64,000 bases of DNA. It comes from an uncultured Collinsella sp. (lineage in GTDB: Bacteria; Actinomycetota; Coriobacteriia; Coriobacteriales; Coriobacteriaceae). Shown here piece by piece: positions 10,259-20,139 of the stretch. The DNA is taken from positions 34,787 through 98,786 of the forward strand of contig CANNOC010000006.1 of assembly GCA_947507155.1 (NCBI GenBank), written 5' to 3'. Position 1 is the stretch's first letter; each line of letters begins with the position of its first letter. Made by a program: the position numbers and the translations under genes. The notes beneath the pieces were generated by a model. It saw only the letters and a list, made by a program, of their open reading frames with translations. It was not told the DNA's origin and did not search any database.

Positions 10259-10266
10259 GTCAAAGG

Positions 10267-11610
10267 CTATGACCTCTCGCCTCCAAACAGATCGGAGCGC
10301 GTTTCCAGATAGGCATCCAGGGCCTTGAGGGCGCGGTCCGCGTAAGCCTGGTAACGATCCCGCTTGCTGCGACGCTTACCGTCCTCGAGCGGCGGCACAA
10401 GACCAAAGTTGACGTGCATGGGCTGGTAGCCCACCGTAGCCGGATCGGTCGCATACCCCACAAGCGCGCCCAGGGCGCCCACGCGCGGCAGCTCGACGCC
10501 CGCGGCCCCGATGGCCTCGGCATAGGTGTTGAGCGCAGCGAGCAGACCCGTCGCCACGGCCTCCATGTACCCCTCGGTACCAGTAATCTGACCGGCAAGA
10601 CGCACGCTCGTGCCGGGAACGGCAAAGGTGCCGTCGAGCACGTGCGGAGCATCGACAAAGGTGTTGCGGTGCATAACGCCGTAGCGGAAGAACTCGGCGT
10701 TCTCCAGGCCGGGAACCATATGGAAGACGCGCTTCTGTTCGCCGAAGGTCAGGTTGGTCTGGAAGCCAACCAGGTTATAGGCGGTCTTCTCCTTGTTCTC
10801 GGCGCGCAGCTGAATTGCCGCCCAGGGACGGCGACCGGTGCGCGGGTCGGTGAGCCCGACGGGCTTCATGGCGCCAAAGCGGATGGCATCCTTGCCCGTG
10901 CGCGCAACCTCCTCGGCAGGCTGGCAGGCCTGGAACAGGTCCCCGCCCTCAAAATCCTTGAGCACCACGCGATCGGCCGTGGTAAGCGCCTCGATAAAGG
11001 CCTCGTACTCTTCCTTGTTGAGCGGGGCATTGAGATAGTCGCCACTCCCCTGCTCCTCATAGCGCGACTGCGAGAACAGCACGTCCATATCGAGCGTAGA
11101 GGCATCGACAATCGGGGCGGCCGCGTCAAAGAACGCCAGGGCGTCACCACCGACGAGCTTCATGACCTCCTCGCTCAATGCCGGCGAGCATAGGGGGCCC
11201 GCGGCGATAACCACATGACCCTCGGGAATCTGGGTGACCTCGCCGTGGACGACCTCGATATTGGGGCGGGCGGCAACCTCAGCCTCGACGAGCTCGGAAA
11301 ACTTGACGCGGTCGACCGCCAGGGCACCGCCGGCAGGAACGGCCGCACGATGAGCGCAGTCGAGCAGCACCGAGCCCATGCGCTCGAGCTCGGCCTTCAG
11401 CAGACCGGCGGCAGAATCGGGACGGGTCGACTTAAACGAATTGGAGCAGACGAGCTCCGCCAAGTGATCGGTATGGTGGGCAGGAGAGCTCACCTGCGGG
11501 CGCATCTCGCACAGCTTTACGGCGAACCCGCGATCTGCCAGCTGAATCGCGCATTCCGATCCCGCCAGACCGCCACCGATAACCGTCACCTGATCAAACA
11601 GCATCTGCAA
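10267..11610 (-). CDS. trmFO: tRNA (uracil-5-)-methyltransferase TrmFO (folate-dependent)
   Basis: VTVIGGGLAGSECAIQLADRGFAVKLCEMRP...LVCSNSFKS...LAGQITGTEGYMEA. Confidence 0.95.
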   Translation of the reverse strand: MQMLFDQVTVIGGGLAGSECAIQLADRGFAVKLCEMRPQVSSPAHHTDHLAELVCSNSFKSTRPDSAAGLLKAELERMGSVLLDCAHRAAVPAGGALAVDRVKFSELVEAEVAARPNIEVVHGEVTQIPEGHVVIAAGPLCSPALSEEVMKLVGGDALAFFDAAAPIVDASTLDMDVLFSQSRYEEQGSGDYLNAPLNKEEYEAFIEALTTADRVVLKDFEGGDLFQACQPAEEVARTGKDAIRFGAMKPVGLTDPRTGRRPWAAIQLRAENKEKTAYNLVGFQTNLTFGEQKRVFHMVPGLENAEFFRYGVMHRNTFVDAPHVLDGTFAVPGTSVRLAGQITGTEGYMEAVATGLLAALNTYAEAIGAAGVELPRVGALGALVGYATDPATVGYQPMHVNFGLVPPLEDGKRRSKRDRYQAYADRALKALDAYLETRSDLFGGERS

Positions 11611-11618
11611 ACACCTTT

Positions 11619-12554
11619 CTAATTGACACGTTTTCCATTGTGACCGAAGGGCGTCTGGGCGTGAAGGGCAAACTTGGAGGGCGCATACCTTCCATCCATC
11701 ATGCGCTCGATGAGGCCCTCGAGTTCGAGCGAACCCAGAAGTTTGAGCACGCCGACGGCATCGAGCGAGACGAGTGCCGCGATGTCGTCGACCTTGAGCG
11801 GCGAGGCGATGAGCGCATGCATCACGGCCTGCTGCGTGGGGTCCAGATCTGCGATACCGGGTGCATCAGGACGCGAATAGCGCAGGGTACCGTATATGCG
11901 AGAGATAGCCACCTCGATGGACTCCTCGTCAATAATGCAGCAGGCCCCGTTGGCAATGAGGTAGTTGGTACCGCGCGACTCGGGTGACAAAATCGAACCC
12001 GGCACGGCAAGAAGCTCGCGCCCCAGGTCCATGGCGGCCTCCGCCGTCGAGAACGTGCCCGAAGGCATGCCAGCCTCCGACACGAAGAGCGCCTGCGAAA
12101 GCGCGGCAATCACCCGGTTACGCCGCGGAAAGGCAAACTTACGCGGCCCCATACCCCAAGGCGAGATGGACACGACCGCGCCGCCCGTATCGATCGTGCG
12201 CGCGATGAGTCCCGCGCTCGAGCGCGGGTAGATTACATCGGCGCCTGTCCCCAACACCACGACATGTTTGCCGCCGGCATTGACTGCGGCCCAACCCGAC
12301 GCCTGGTCGCAACCGACCGCACCGCCCGATACCACCGTCACCCCCGCTTCCACCGCGACCTTGGCCGCAAGCTCCGCGACGGCAAGGCCGTAGGGAGAGG
12401 CCTTGCGCGCACCGATAATCGAGAGCGCCGGTGTCGAGAGAACCTCAGGGTCGCCACGCACGAACAGCGTCTGTGGCACATCGGAAAGCTCCAGAACAGT
12501 AGCGGGGAACAGCCCATCCCCGGGATGCAGTTCGTAGCGAGCCTCATCCATCAC
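11619..12554 (-). CDS. dprA: DNA-processing protein DprA
   Basis: LSIIGARKASPYG...VSGGAVGCDQASGWAAVNAGGKHVVVLGTGADVIYP...PRRNRVIAALSQALFV. Confidence 0.92.
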   Translation of the reverse strand: MMDEARYELHPGDGLFPATVLELSDVPQTLFVRGDPEVLSTPALSIIGARKASPYGLAVAELAAKVAVEAGVTVVSGGAVGCDQASGWAAVNAGGKHVVVLGTGADVIYPRSSAGLIARTIDTGGAVVSISPWGMGPRKFAFPRRNRVIAALSQALFVSEAGMPSGTFSTAEAAMDLGRELLAVPGSILSPESRGTNYLIANGACCIIDEESIEVAISRIYGTLRYSRPDAPGIADLDPTQQAVMHALIASPLKVDDIAALVSLDAVGVLKLLGSLELEGLIERMMDGRYAPSKFALHAQTPFGHNGKRVN

Positions 12555-14074
12555 TGGTCCCTCCTTCCCTGATACATTGCGGCCTCGAGCACATGATCTT
12601 GCGTCACCCGCTCACTTTCGGCGACATCGGCAATCGTGCGCGCGATGCGCACCAGGCGCACGATGCCGCGTCCCGTGAGATGCGTGCGCTTCGACAGGCC
12701 GAGCACGCACGTTTCCGCCGCCTGATCGAGCGCAAAGGTCGACACAACACCATCGATAGAGCGGGACTCGTCGTCCTCGGCCTCGGCATCCGCATCGTCC
12801 ATATGGGTCTCGCGCCAGGCACGAAAAGCCCTACCGCGGACAACGTAGTCGCGCAGCTCGGCCGACGACATGCCCTCGGCGCCCTCAATAATCACCTGCG
12901 GATCGGGGCGGGTCACGTCGATCATCAGGTCGATACGGTCGGCCAAGGGACCGCGTAGCTTGGACCGGTAGCGCTCGACCATCGATGCCGAGCAGCGACA
13001 TGGAACCTCTCGATCGCCCAAAAAGCCGCAGGGACAGGGATTGCTCGCCGCAAGCAGCTGAAAGCGCGAGGGAAACGTGAAGGCGCCATCGACGCGCACG
13101 ATCCTGACATAACCGCGCTCGATAGGCTGCCTGAGCGTCTGCAGCACACCGGTGGGAAACTCGGCAAGCTCGTCCAAAAAGAGCACGCCGCCATGGGCAA
13201 GGCTGATCTCGCCCGGATGCACCGGGCGCCCTCCGCCAATAAGGCCCGCTGTCGATATGCTGTGATGGGGGCTTCGAAACGGCCGATGCCCCGCAAGCAG
13301 GCCATCGATGTTCTCACCCAAGACCGAATGAATGCACAGCGCCTCCTGCTGGTCCTCGACGGAAAGCTCGGGCAAGATACCCGTCATGCGACGCGCAAGC
13401 ATGGTCTTGCCCGATCCCGGAGACCCAATCATGAGCAGGCCCAGCTCCCCCGCCGCCGCAAGCGCCATGCCGCGCTTGGCGACCTCCTGCCCCAACACAT
13501 CGGCATAATCGAGCTCGAGCTCAAAGGTGGCCTCGAGCACTTCAGAATCCAGATAATGCCGAGCTGCCTCGCCCATACCGTGAGCAAGCTGCGACAGATG
13601 GTCGATAAAACCGCAGTCGACCCCCGAAAGCGGAACATGCTGGTCGGACCTGCCGGCGATAAAAGACAGCCCCATGTCGCGAGCCAGCAGCTGGAACGCC
13701 ACCTCGCCCTTGACGGGAAGCACCGTACCATCCAAGCCGAGCTCGCCGGCAATGAGGCAGCGGTCGAGATTGTCGCGTGGAATCTGCCCATCGGCCGCAA
13801 GCACCGCAATGGCTATCGGCAGGTCAAAGCCGCTACCGGTCTTTCGGATATCGCCCGGCGCCAGATTGACCGTAATGCCCGAGCGAGGGATCTCGAATCC
13901 CGCAGAGCGCATCGCGCAGCGAATGCGCCCGCGCGACTCCATGACCTCCATACTCGGGATGCCGAGCATCTGGATGCCCGGGATGCCACCCGCAAGCGAT
14001 ACCTCGACCGTAACGGGAATCGCCTCGACGCCGCGGATACAGGCAGCGTGAACGGCAAAGGTTTCGAACGCCAT
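12551..14074 (-). CDS. comM: YifB/ComM-family Mg chelatase-like AAA ATPase
   Basis: MAFETFAVHAACIRGVEAIPVTVEVSLAGGIPGIQMLGIP..., GSPGSGKTMLARR Walker A, GEISLAHGGVLFLDELAEF; start at 14074 overlaps the upstream stop (TGATG). Confidence 0.93.
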   Translation of the reverse strand: MAFETFAVHAACIRGVEAIPVTVEVSLAGGIPGIQMLGIPSMEVMESRGRIRCAMRSAGFEIPRSGITVNLAPGDIRKTGSGFDLPIAIAVLAADGQIPRDNLDRCLIAGELGLDGTVLPVKGEVAFQLLARDMGLSFIAGRSDQHVPLSGVDCGFIDHLSQLAHGMGEAARHYLDSEVLEATFELELDYADVLGQEVAKRGMALAAAGELGLLMIGSPGSGKTMLARRMTGILPELSVEDQQEALCIHSVLGENIDGLLAGHRPFRSPHHSISTAGLIGGGRPVHPGEISLAHGGVLFLDELAEFPTGVLQTLRQPIERGYVRIVRVDGAFTFPSRFQLLAASNPCPCGFLGDREVPCRCSASMVERYRSKLRGPLADRIDLMIDVTRPDPQVIIEGAEGMSSAELRDYVVRGRAFRAWRETHMDDADAEAEDDESRSIDGVVSTFALDQAAETCVLGLSKRTHLTGRGIVRLVRIARTIADVAESERVTQDHVLEAAMYQGRRDQ

Positions 14075-14559
14075 CACGACACCTGCCAATCGAACGCATT
14101 GTACTGGTGCTCGATCTCGGCGATATGCCCGCCGCGAATGGTGACGCCCACGGCATCGAAGCGGATCGCCTTGAGCGGATAGTGCTCCATGAGATAGCAA
14201 CTCGCGATGCGACGATAGCGCCGCTGCTTTTGGGCGTTCACCGCTTCCTCGGGAAACACCCGAGTATCGCAATCCAGCGCAACACGCCTGGTCTTGACCT
14301 CGGCCATCACCACCACATCGTCGAGCTCGTCGAGCAGCACCAGGTCGGCCTCGCCCTCCGAGCATCGATAGCCTTGTTCCAACAATGCATAGCCGCGCTC
14401 GTTAAAGTAATCGATTGCGATAAGCTCGCCCAGCATACCGAGCTCGCGAGGACTGAGCCCCTTGATAAACTCAGGGGTGATCGACCCGCAATCGAGCTCC
14501 CCCTCTTCCCAACGCTCCTTGAGCTGCTGCGTCTTGCTCATTTTGGCTGCGGCACACAT
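14074..14559 (-). CDS. YraN/UPF0102-family endonuclease-like protein
   Basis: LGMLGELIAIDYFNERGYALLEQGYRCSEGEADLVLLDELDDVVVMAEVKTRR; start MCAAAKMSK at 14559. Confidence 0.82.
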   Translation of the reverse strand: MCAAAKMSKTQQLKERWEEGELDCGSITPEFIKGLSPRELGMLGELIAIDYFNERGYALLEQGYRCSEGEADLVLLDELDDVVVMAEVKTRRVALDCDTRVFPEEAVNAQKQRRYRRIASCYLMEHYPLKAIRFDAVGVTIRGGHIAEIEHQYNAFDWQVS

Positions 14560-14663
14560 GGGGTCTCCTTTCCCACTCCCTGCATTGCCTCGATAATGAG
14601 GGCAGGTTTCATGCGGGTAAGTACCGGAAGCAAACCGAAAACCAACCAAATGCCGACAAATGA

Positions 14664-14699
14664 GGGGCCGCGCGCAACAATAGCGTTGCACACGGCCCC
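14664..14699. other. Strong intergenic hairpin between rnhB and the yraN-like gene
   Basis: 15-bp arms GGGGCCGCGCGCAAC/GTTGCACACGGCCCC with 6-nt loop; two G-U-type mismatches; no obvious U-tract. Confidence 0.7.
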
Positions 14700-14747
14700 T
14701 ACCAGCAGGTTTATAGAACCCTTAAGGTCCCAGTCTCCACAATTGGC

Positions 14748-15563
14748 CTAAAAAAGGCGCTCAGTCTGCAGAAAGTTTCCGCAAAAGCTCACACGGTGCA
14801 GCGGAGAAAGACCATGTTTGCGAATGGCCTCAATGTGCTCGGGACTCGCATAGCCTTTCGATTCGGCCAAATGGTACTCGGGATACTCGGCATCGTACTC
14901 GACCATCATCTCGTCACGCGTGACCTTTGCCATGATGGATGCCGCGGCGATACAGGCGATCTTGGCATCGCCCTTGACCACGTCGCGCTCATGGGGCACG
15001 GCGCCCAGGGGGTTGCCGTCCATAAGCACGCAATCGGGCTCAAGCCCCGTATCGGACACCGCACCCGCGACAGCGGCTCGAATGGCGCGGGCCATGCCCA
15101 TCTGATCGATATCCGCAGGAGCGATATGGCAAAAGCCGATAGCAGTCGCCACCTCGGCAATCTTCACCGAGAGCAGCTCGCGGCGCGCCGGCGTGAGCTT
15201 TTTGGAATCATTGATGCCCCAGATGCGCGGCTCCATCGGAAGACACACGGCACACACGGTCAAGGGACCCGCTACCGAGCCACGGCCCACCTCGTCGACA
15301 CCCACGACCACGCCATCACCGCCGAGCTCATGCATAAGCTCGTACATGCCGTTGACGCGCTCGCGTTCGGAAAGTTCCTTGGCATGGCGCTTAAGGGCAC
15401 GTTCGCAAGCCTTGATCACCTGCTGGCGCGGATCCTCGCGATAATGCTCCACGAGGGCGGGAATCTCCTCGAACGTGGCGCTCGCCAGCTCGCCGGCAAC
15501 CTGCGATGCCGAAACCGAGCTCGTCATGTTGGCCATATCGGGGCCTCCTTGTATGCAAATCAA
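14748..15563 (-). CDS. rnhB: Ribonuclease HII
   Basis: VVGVDEVGRGSVAGPLTVCAV...INDSKKLTPARRE. Confidence 0.94.
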   Translation of the reverse strand: MICIQGGPDMANMTSSVSASQVAGELASATFEEIPALVEHYREDPRQQVIKACERALKRHAKELSERERVNGMYELMHELGGDGVVVGVDEVGRGSVAGPLTVCAVCLPMEPRIWGINDSKKLTPARRELLSVKIAEVATAIGFCHIAPADIDQMGMARAIRAAVAGAVSDTGLEPDCVLMDGNPLGAVPHERDVVKGDAKIACIAAASIMAKVTRDEMMVEYDAEYPEYHLAESKGYASPEHIEAIRKHGLSPLHRVSFCGNFLQTERLF

Positions 15564-15565
15564 AT

Positions 15566-15595
15566 AAAAAGAAGGGCCACCCGAAGGTGACCCTT
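15566..15595 (-). terminator. Intrinsic terminator downstream of rplS
   Basis: 10-bp stem AAGGGTCACC-TTCG-GGTGGCCCTT followed by TCTTTTTATTT on minus strand. Confidence 0.8.
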
Positions 15596-15629
15596 TTGTC
15601 CAAACGAGTGAACAGACGCTGCGATCTTC

Positions 15630-15977
15630 TTAGCGCTTCTCGGGGATGCGAGCAGCCTTGCCCACCTTGTCGCGGAGGTAGTACAGCTTGGCGCGACGGA
15701 CGCGACCATGACGGACGACCTCGAGCTTGGCGATCTTGGGGCTGTGAAGCGGGAAGGTACGCTCAACACCGACACCGAAGGAAATCTTGCGGACGGTGAA
15801 GGTCTCACGGGCACCGGCGCCGGCCATGCGGATGACGTCGCCCTGGAAGACCTGGATGCGCTCGCGGTCGCCTTCCTTAATGCGGTAGTGAACCTTGACG
15901 TTGTCGGCGACGCGAACCTGAGGAATGTCCTCGCGGATCTGCTGACGCTCGATTGCGCGGATGTAATCCATGTGCAA
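15630..15977 (-). CDS. rplS: 50S ribosomal protein L19
   Basis: [58 protein letters not shown]. Confidence 0.96.
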   Translation of the reverse strand: MHMDYIRAIERQQIREDIPQVRVADNVKVHYRIKEGDRERIQVFQGDVIRMAGAGARETFTVRKISFGVGVERTFPLHSPKIAKLEVVRHGRVRRAKLYYLRDKVGKAARIPEKR

Positions 15978-16040
15978 TTCCTTACTCTTCTAGAGGTGCC
16001 GTACCACCTTGGCCGGCACGTAGTTGAACAAACGTATTCG

Positions 16041-16068
16041 AGTATACACGCGCGGGTTTCTGCTGCAA
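16041..16068 (-). promoter_or_regulatory. Predicted promoter for rplS
   Basis: Minus strand TTGCAG - 16 nt - TATACT. Confidence 0.6.
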
Positions 16069-16114
16069 GAACAATTTTTTACGCAGACAAAAAGACAAAA
16101 CCCGCACATGATAA

Positions 16115-16142
16115 CCGCCCGCCTCACGAATGAGACGGGCGG
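16115..16142 (-). terminator. Terminator-like hairpin downstream of ppdK
   Basis: 12-bp stem CCGCCCGTCTCA/TGAGGCGGGCGG with 4-nt loop; weak U-tract. Confidence 0.5.
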
Positions 16143-16180
16143 CGGGAAGGGGGCTACGCTAGGCGCCCAAACCCAAAACG

Positions 16181-18931
16181 TTAGGCGGAACGCTTCGCCT
16201 CGAGCTTGGCCTGGGCGGCCGCCAGGCGCGCGAGGGGCACACGATAGGGCGAGCAGGACACGTAGTCCACGTCGGCCACGTTAAACAGGCCCATGATGGA
16301 CTTGGGGTCGCCGCCGTGCTCGCCGCACACGCCAAAGTGCATGTCGGGGTTGGTGGCGCGACCCTTCTCGACGGCCATGCGCACCAGCTCCAGTACCGCC
16401 GTGTCGATGGTCTCGAAGGGGTTGTCCTTCAAGATCTTCTTGTGCATGTACAGCGGGATGAACTTGGCCTCGGCATCGTCACGAGAGAAGCCGAAGGTCG
16501 TCTGGGTGAGGTCGTTGGTGCCAAAGCAGAAGAAGTCGGCATGATGGGCGATCTCGTCGGCGACCATGCAGGCGCGTGGCAGCTCGAGCATCGTGCCCAC
16601 GGGAATATTGAGCTCGACGCCCTCCTCGGCGGAAACCTTGGCGATCACGCGCTCGATGACCTCGCGGGTCTGGACATGCTCCGCCGTGATGGAGACGAGC
16701 GGAACCATGATCTCGGGACGCGGGTCGACGCCCTCCTTGATGAGGCGAGCGGCAGCCGTGGCGACGGCGCGAACCTGCATGAGCGGCAGATCGCTAAAGA
16801 CAACGGACAGGCGCACACCGCGCAGGCCGAGCATCGGGTTGGACTCGACCATGCCGTCGATACGACGCAGGCGGGCACGCAGGACGGCAAGCTCTTCCTC
16901 GCTGGCGCCGGCGGCTTCCTTCTTGGTGATGGCGACCTCGAGCTCGCGAGGATTATCCAGGAACTCATGAAGCGGCGGATCGAGCAGGCGAACAACTACG
17001 TCGCGACCGGACATGGTCTTGAACATTGCCAGGAAGTCCTCGGTCTGAACCTTGAGCAGGTCGGACAGGGCCTGCTGCTTCACGGCCTCATCATCGGACA
17101 GGATAAAGCTCTGGATGATGTTCTTACGGTCGCCCAGGAACATATGCTCAGTGCGGCACAGGCCGATGGCCTCGGCGCCAAACTCGAGCGCGAGCGCGGC
17201 ATCCTCGGGGTTGTCGGCGTTGACGCGCACATGGTTGGCGTGGCCACAGGTCTCGTCCAGACGAATCTCGTCGGCCCAGGACAGGATGGTGTCCAGGTCG
17301 CCGGTGAGCTCGGCCGAAACCAGATCAACGGCGCCGTCGACGACGATACCCTGGGTGCCGTCGATGGAGATGACATCGCCCTCGTGCAGCACACGATCGC
17401 TGCCTTCGATGCGTACGAACTTCTCAGCCGCGTCAATGTGGAAGCGCTCGACGCCGCAGACGCAGGGTGTGCCCATACCGCGAGCGATAACGGCGGCATG
17501 GCTCGTCTTGCCACCGTGGCTGGTCAGGATGCCCTCGGCAGCAACCATGCCCTTCAGATCGTCGGGGTTGGTCTCCCAGCGAACCAGAATGACCTTATGG
17601 CCCTCGTTGGCGCGCGCGACGGCATCGTCGCTCGAGAACACGACCTCGCCCACGGCGGCACCAGGGCTGGCGTTAAGACCGCTGGCCAGAGCCTCGTACT
17701 TCTTGGAGGCATCAAACTGCGGGTGCAGAAGCTGGTCGAGCTGCGCGGGATCGATACGGGCCACGGCCTCCTCGCGGGTGATCAGGCCCTCCTCGACCAT
17801 TTCGATGGCGATACGCAGGGCGGCGGTGGCGGTGCGCTTGCCCACGCGCGTCTGGAGCATCCAGAGCTTGCCCTGCTCGATGGTGAACTCGATATCGCAC
17901 ATATCGCGGTAATGATCCTCGAGCGTCAGGAAAACGCGCTCGAGCTCTTCCCCAGCAGACTCGAGGCCCGGGGTGGTCTTGAGGTCAGCGATAGGCTCGG
18001 TGTTGCGGATGCCAGCGACAACGTCCTCGCCCTGGGCATTAACCAAAAAGTCACCGTAGAACTCCTTGGTGCCGTCGGCCGGGTTGCGCGTAAAGGCGAC
18101 GCCGGTCGCAGAGGTCTCCCCCTTGTTGCCAAACGCCATAGCCTGCACGTTGACGGCGGTGCCGAGCTCGTCAGAAATACCGTGCCGCTTGCGGTAGATG
18201 CAGGCGCGCTCATTCATCCAGCTGCCAAAAACGGCCTGGATGGCAAGGCGCAACTGAAGCTCAGGATCATGTGGGAAGACGGGCTTGCCGTCAGCGACCT
18301 CGAGCTCGGGATACAGGGCGGCCTCGACGTTCTCGGAGAAGATGCCCTTAAAGGTCTCCACGAGCTCCTGCAGGTCCTCGGCCGAAAGCTCGGAATCGAC
18401 GCGAGCGCCTGCGACCAGGCGTGCCTGGGTCAGCGCGTTCTCGAACAGGTCGGCATCGACACCCATAACGACGTTGGAGAACATCTGGATAAAGCGGCGG
18501 TAGCTATCCCAGGCAAAACGCGGGTTTTGCGTCTGGGCGATGAGACCCTGAACGGAGTCGTCGTTGAGGCCCAAGTTGAGGACCGTGTCCATCATGCCGG
18601 GCATGGAAAACGGAGCGCCCGAGCGAACCGACACGAGCAGCGGGTCGGAGGCGTCGCCGAGCTTCTTGCCGCAGCGGGCCTCGAGGTCGGCCTCGGCGGC
18701 AACGATCTCATCGAGTGCGCCTTCGGGCCAGACGTTGCTGGCGCCGGAGTACTCGACACAGGTCTGGCAGGTAATGGTAAAGCCACCGGGAACCGGTAGG
18801 CCGATTCGGCTCATCTCGGCAAGGTTTGCGCCCTTGCCGCCAAGCACAAAGTTCATGGACTTGTCGCCCTCAGTGACACAGGTGCCCTGGGCGTCGGTTC
18901 CAAAACGGTAAACCCTCTTGCAATCGCTCAC
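16181..18931 (-). CDS. ppdK: Pyruvate, phosphate dikinase
   Basis: ~916 aa; KSMNFVLGGKGANLAEMSRIGLPVPGGFTI, LTSHGGKTSHAAVIARGMGTPCVCG phospho-His motif, C-terminal PEP/pyruvate domain. Confidence 0.96.
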   Translation of the reverse strand: MSDCKRVYRFGTDAQGTCVTEGDKSMNFVLGGKGANLAEMSRIGLPVPGGFTITCQTCVEYSGASNVWPEGALDEIVAAEADLEARCGKKLGDASDPLLVSVRSGAPFSMPGMMDTVLNLGLNDDSVQGLIAQTQNPRFAWDSYRRFIQMFSNVVMGVDADLFENALTQARLVAGARVDSELSAEDLQELVETFKGIFSENVEAALYPELEVADGKPVFPHDPELQLRLAIQAVFGSWMNERACIYRKRHGISDELGTAVNVQAMAFGNKGETSATGVAFTRNPADGTKEFYGDFLVNAQGEDVVAGIRNTEPIADLKTTPGLESAGEELERVFLTLEDHYRDMCDIEFTIEQGKLWMLQTRVGKRTATAALRIAIEMVEEGLITREEAVARIDPAQLDQLLHPQFDASKKYEALASGLNASPGAAVGEVVFSSDDAVARANEGHKVILVRWETNPDDLKGMVAAEGILTSHGGKTSHAAVIARGMGTPCVCGVERFHIDAAEKFVRIEGSDRVLHEGDVISIDGTQGIVVDGAVDLVSAELTGDLDTILSWADEIRLDETCGHANHVRVNADNPEDAALALEFGAEAIGLCRTEHMFLGDRKNIIQSFILSDDEAVKQQALSDLLKVQTEDFLAMFKTMSGRDVVVRLLDPPLHEFLDNPRELEVAITKKEAAGASEEELAVLRARLRRIDGMVESNPMLGLRGVRLSVVFSDLPLMQVRAVATAAARLIKEGVDPRPEIMVPLVSITAEHVQTREVIERVIAKVSAEEGVELNIPVGTMLELPRACMVADEIAHHADFFCFGTNDLTQTTFGFSRDDAEAKFIPLYMHKKILKDNPFETIDTAVLELVRMAVEKGRATNPDMHFGVCGEHGGDPKSIMGLFNVADVDYVSCSPYRVPLARLAAAQAKLEAKRSA

Positions 18932-19229
18932 GATACTTCCCCTTTCATGCGCTCTCGCGCACGACCGTGGTGACGAATCGACCCGCCGGATGCGGGCCGT
19001 GAGGGAACTATACGGCGGACGTTGAGCGGGCTTGCGTAGAGGGCGAGGGGTTTGGTAAACGTGATAAATGCGACGGTAAACGGTAGGTAAAGGTGGTTAC
19101 CTTATGAAGATACCACTGCAAGTAAATTGCAGGTCAAATGCAAGTTCTTTGCTAAATCGCTTTACCAATATCGTGCATTATTTTTAGATAGTATTTTAAG
19201 GACGGTGAATTTTTAGCTACCCCAATGAG

Positions 19230-20105
19230 TTAGCTTTGCTGACCTCGGCGGGCGGCGCGGCGGGCACGGGCTTCTTGGATTTCCATCAAATGACCGATGA
19301 TCTCGGAGGCGCTCTCCTCAATCGCTTTGCCATCGGTACGCACCACAAAGCAGCCCAGACGCTTCATGAGGGCACGGGCTTCCTCGAGCTCGCTGCGCAC
19401 GCTCTCGGGCTCGGCATAGGAGCCGGCGACGGCGCGAGCATAGTCATCGCCCAAGCGGCTATCGCGAATCTCAGAGATGACGTCAACGGTCGAAATCAGG
19501 CCAAACAACCGCATCGGGTCGACCTTGTAAATAGACTTCGGCGGCTCCATGCCATGTGCCAACGGAACATTGGCAACCTTGTAGCCCTGATAGGCCAAAT
19601 ACATCGACAGCGGCGTCTTGGACGTGCGCGATACACCCAGCAGCACGATATCGGCACCCGATAGATCGTCGCAACCGCGCCCGTCATCGTGCTCAACGAA
19701 ATACTCCATGGCCTCGATACGATGAAAATAGCGGTCATCGGTCTTGTGAATCACGCCCGCGACGCCCTTGGGCGACGCACCGATAAGCGACGACAGCACG
19801 GCGAGCGCCGGACCAATCAGGTCGACCGAGCGGATATGCAACATGCCCAAATAATCGAGCACGCGGGCGCGAAGCGCCGGATCGACAATGGTATGGAACA
19901 CGGCAATATCGCGATGGTCCGCATCGACACGCGGCCCCACAAACGACTTGACCTGCTCCACCGAGTTCACCTTGGGCAGGCGCAAGAGACGAAAAGCCCC
20001 TTCATCAAATTGCCCGGACGCCGCAAGCACCACCTCACAAGCGGTATCACCGAGCGAATCGGAGATAACGATAACGGTGGGACGAGCGGTGACCGGGCAA
20101 TCCAT
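19230..20105 (-). CDS. Pyruvate, phosphate dikinase regulatory protein (PDRP, DUF299 kinase/pyrophosphorylase)
   Basis: VIVISDSLGDTACEVV...GVSRTSKTPLSMYLAYQGYKVANVPL; adjacent to ppdK. Confidence 0.92.
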   Translation of the reverse strand: MDCPVTARPTVIVISDSLGDTACEVVLAASGQFDEGAFRLLRLPKVNSVEQVKSFVGPRVDADHRDIAVFHTIVDPALRARVLDYLGMLHIRSVDLIGPALAVLSSLIGASPKGVAGVIHKTDDRYFHRIEAMEYFVEHDDGRGCDDLSGADIVLLGVSRTSKTPLSMYLAYQGYKVANVPLAHGMEPPKSIYKVDPMRLFGLISTVDVISEIRDSRLGDDYARAVAGSYAEPESVRSELEEARALMKRLGCFVVRTDGKAIEESASEIIGHLMEIQEARARRAARRGQQS

Positions 20106-20139
20106 GCGGGGCTCCTTTTGCGCTTATGCGCAGGCTGGC

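Noticed and set aside
16316-18799. 827-aa plus-strand ORF opposite ppdK
   Set aside because: Antisense shadow of ppdK; no recognisable domain
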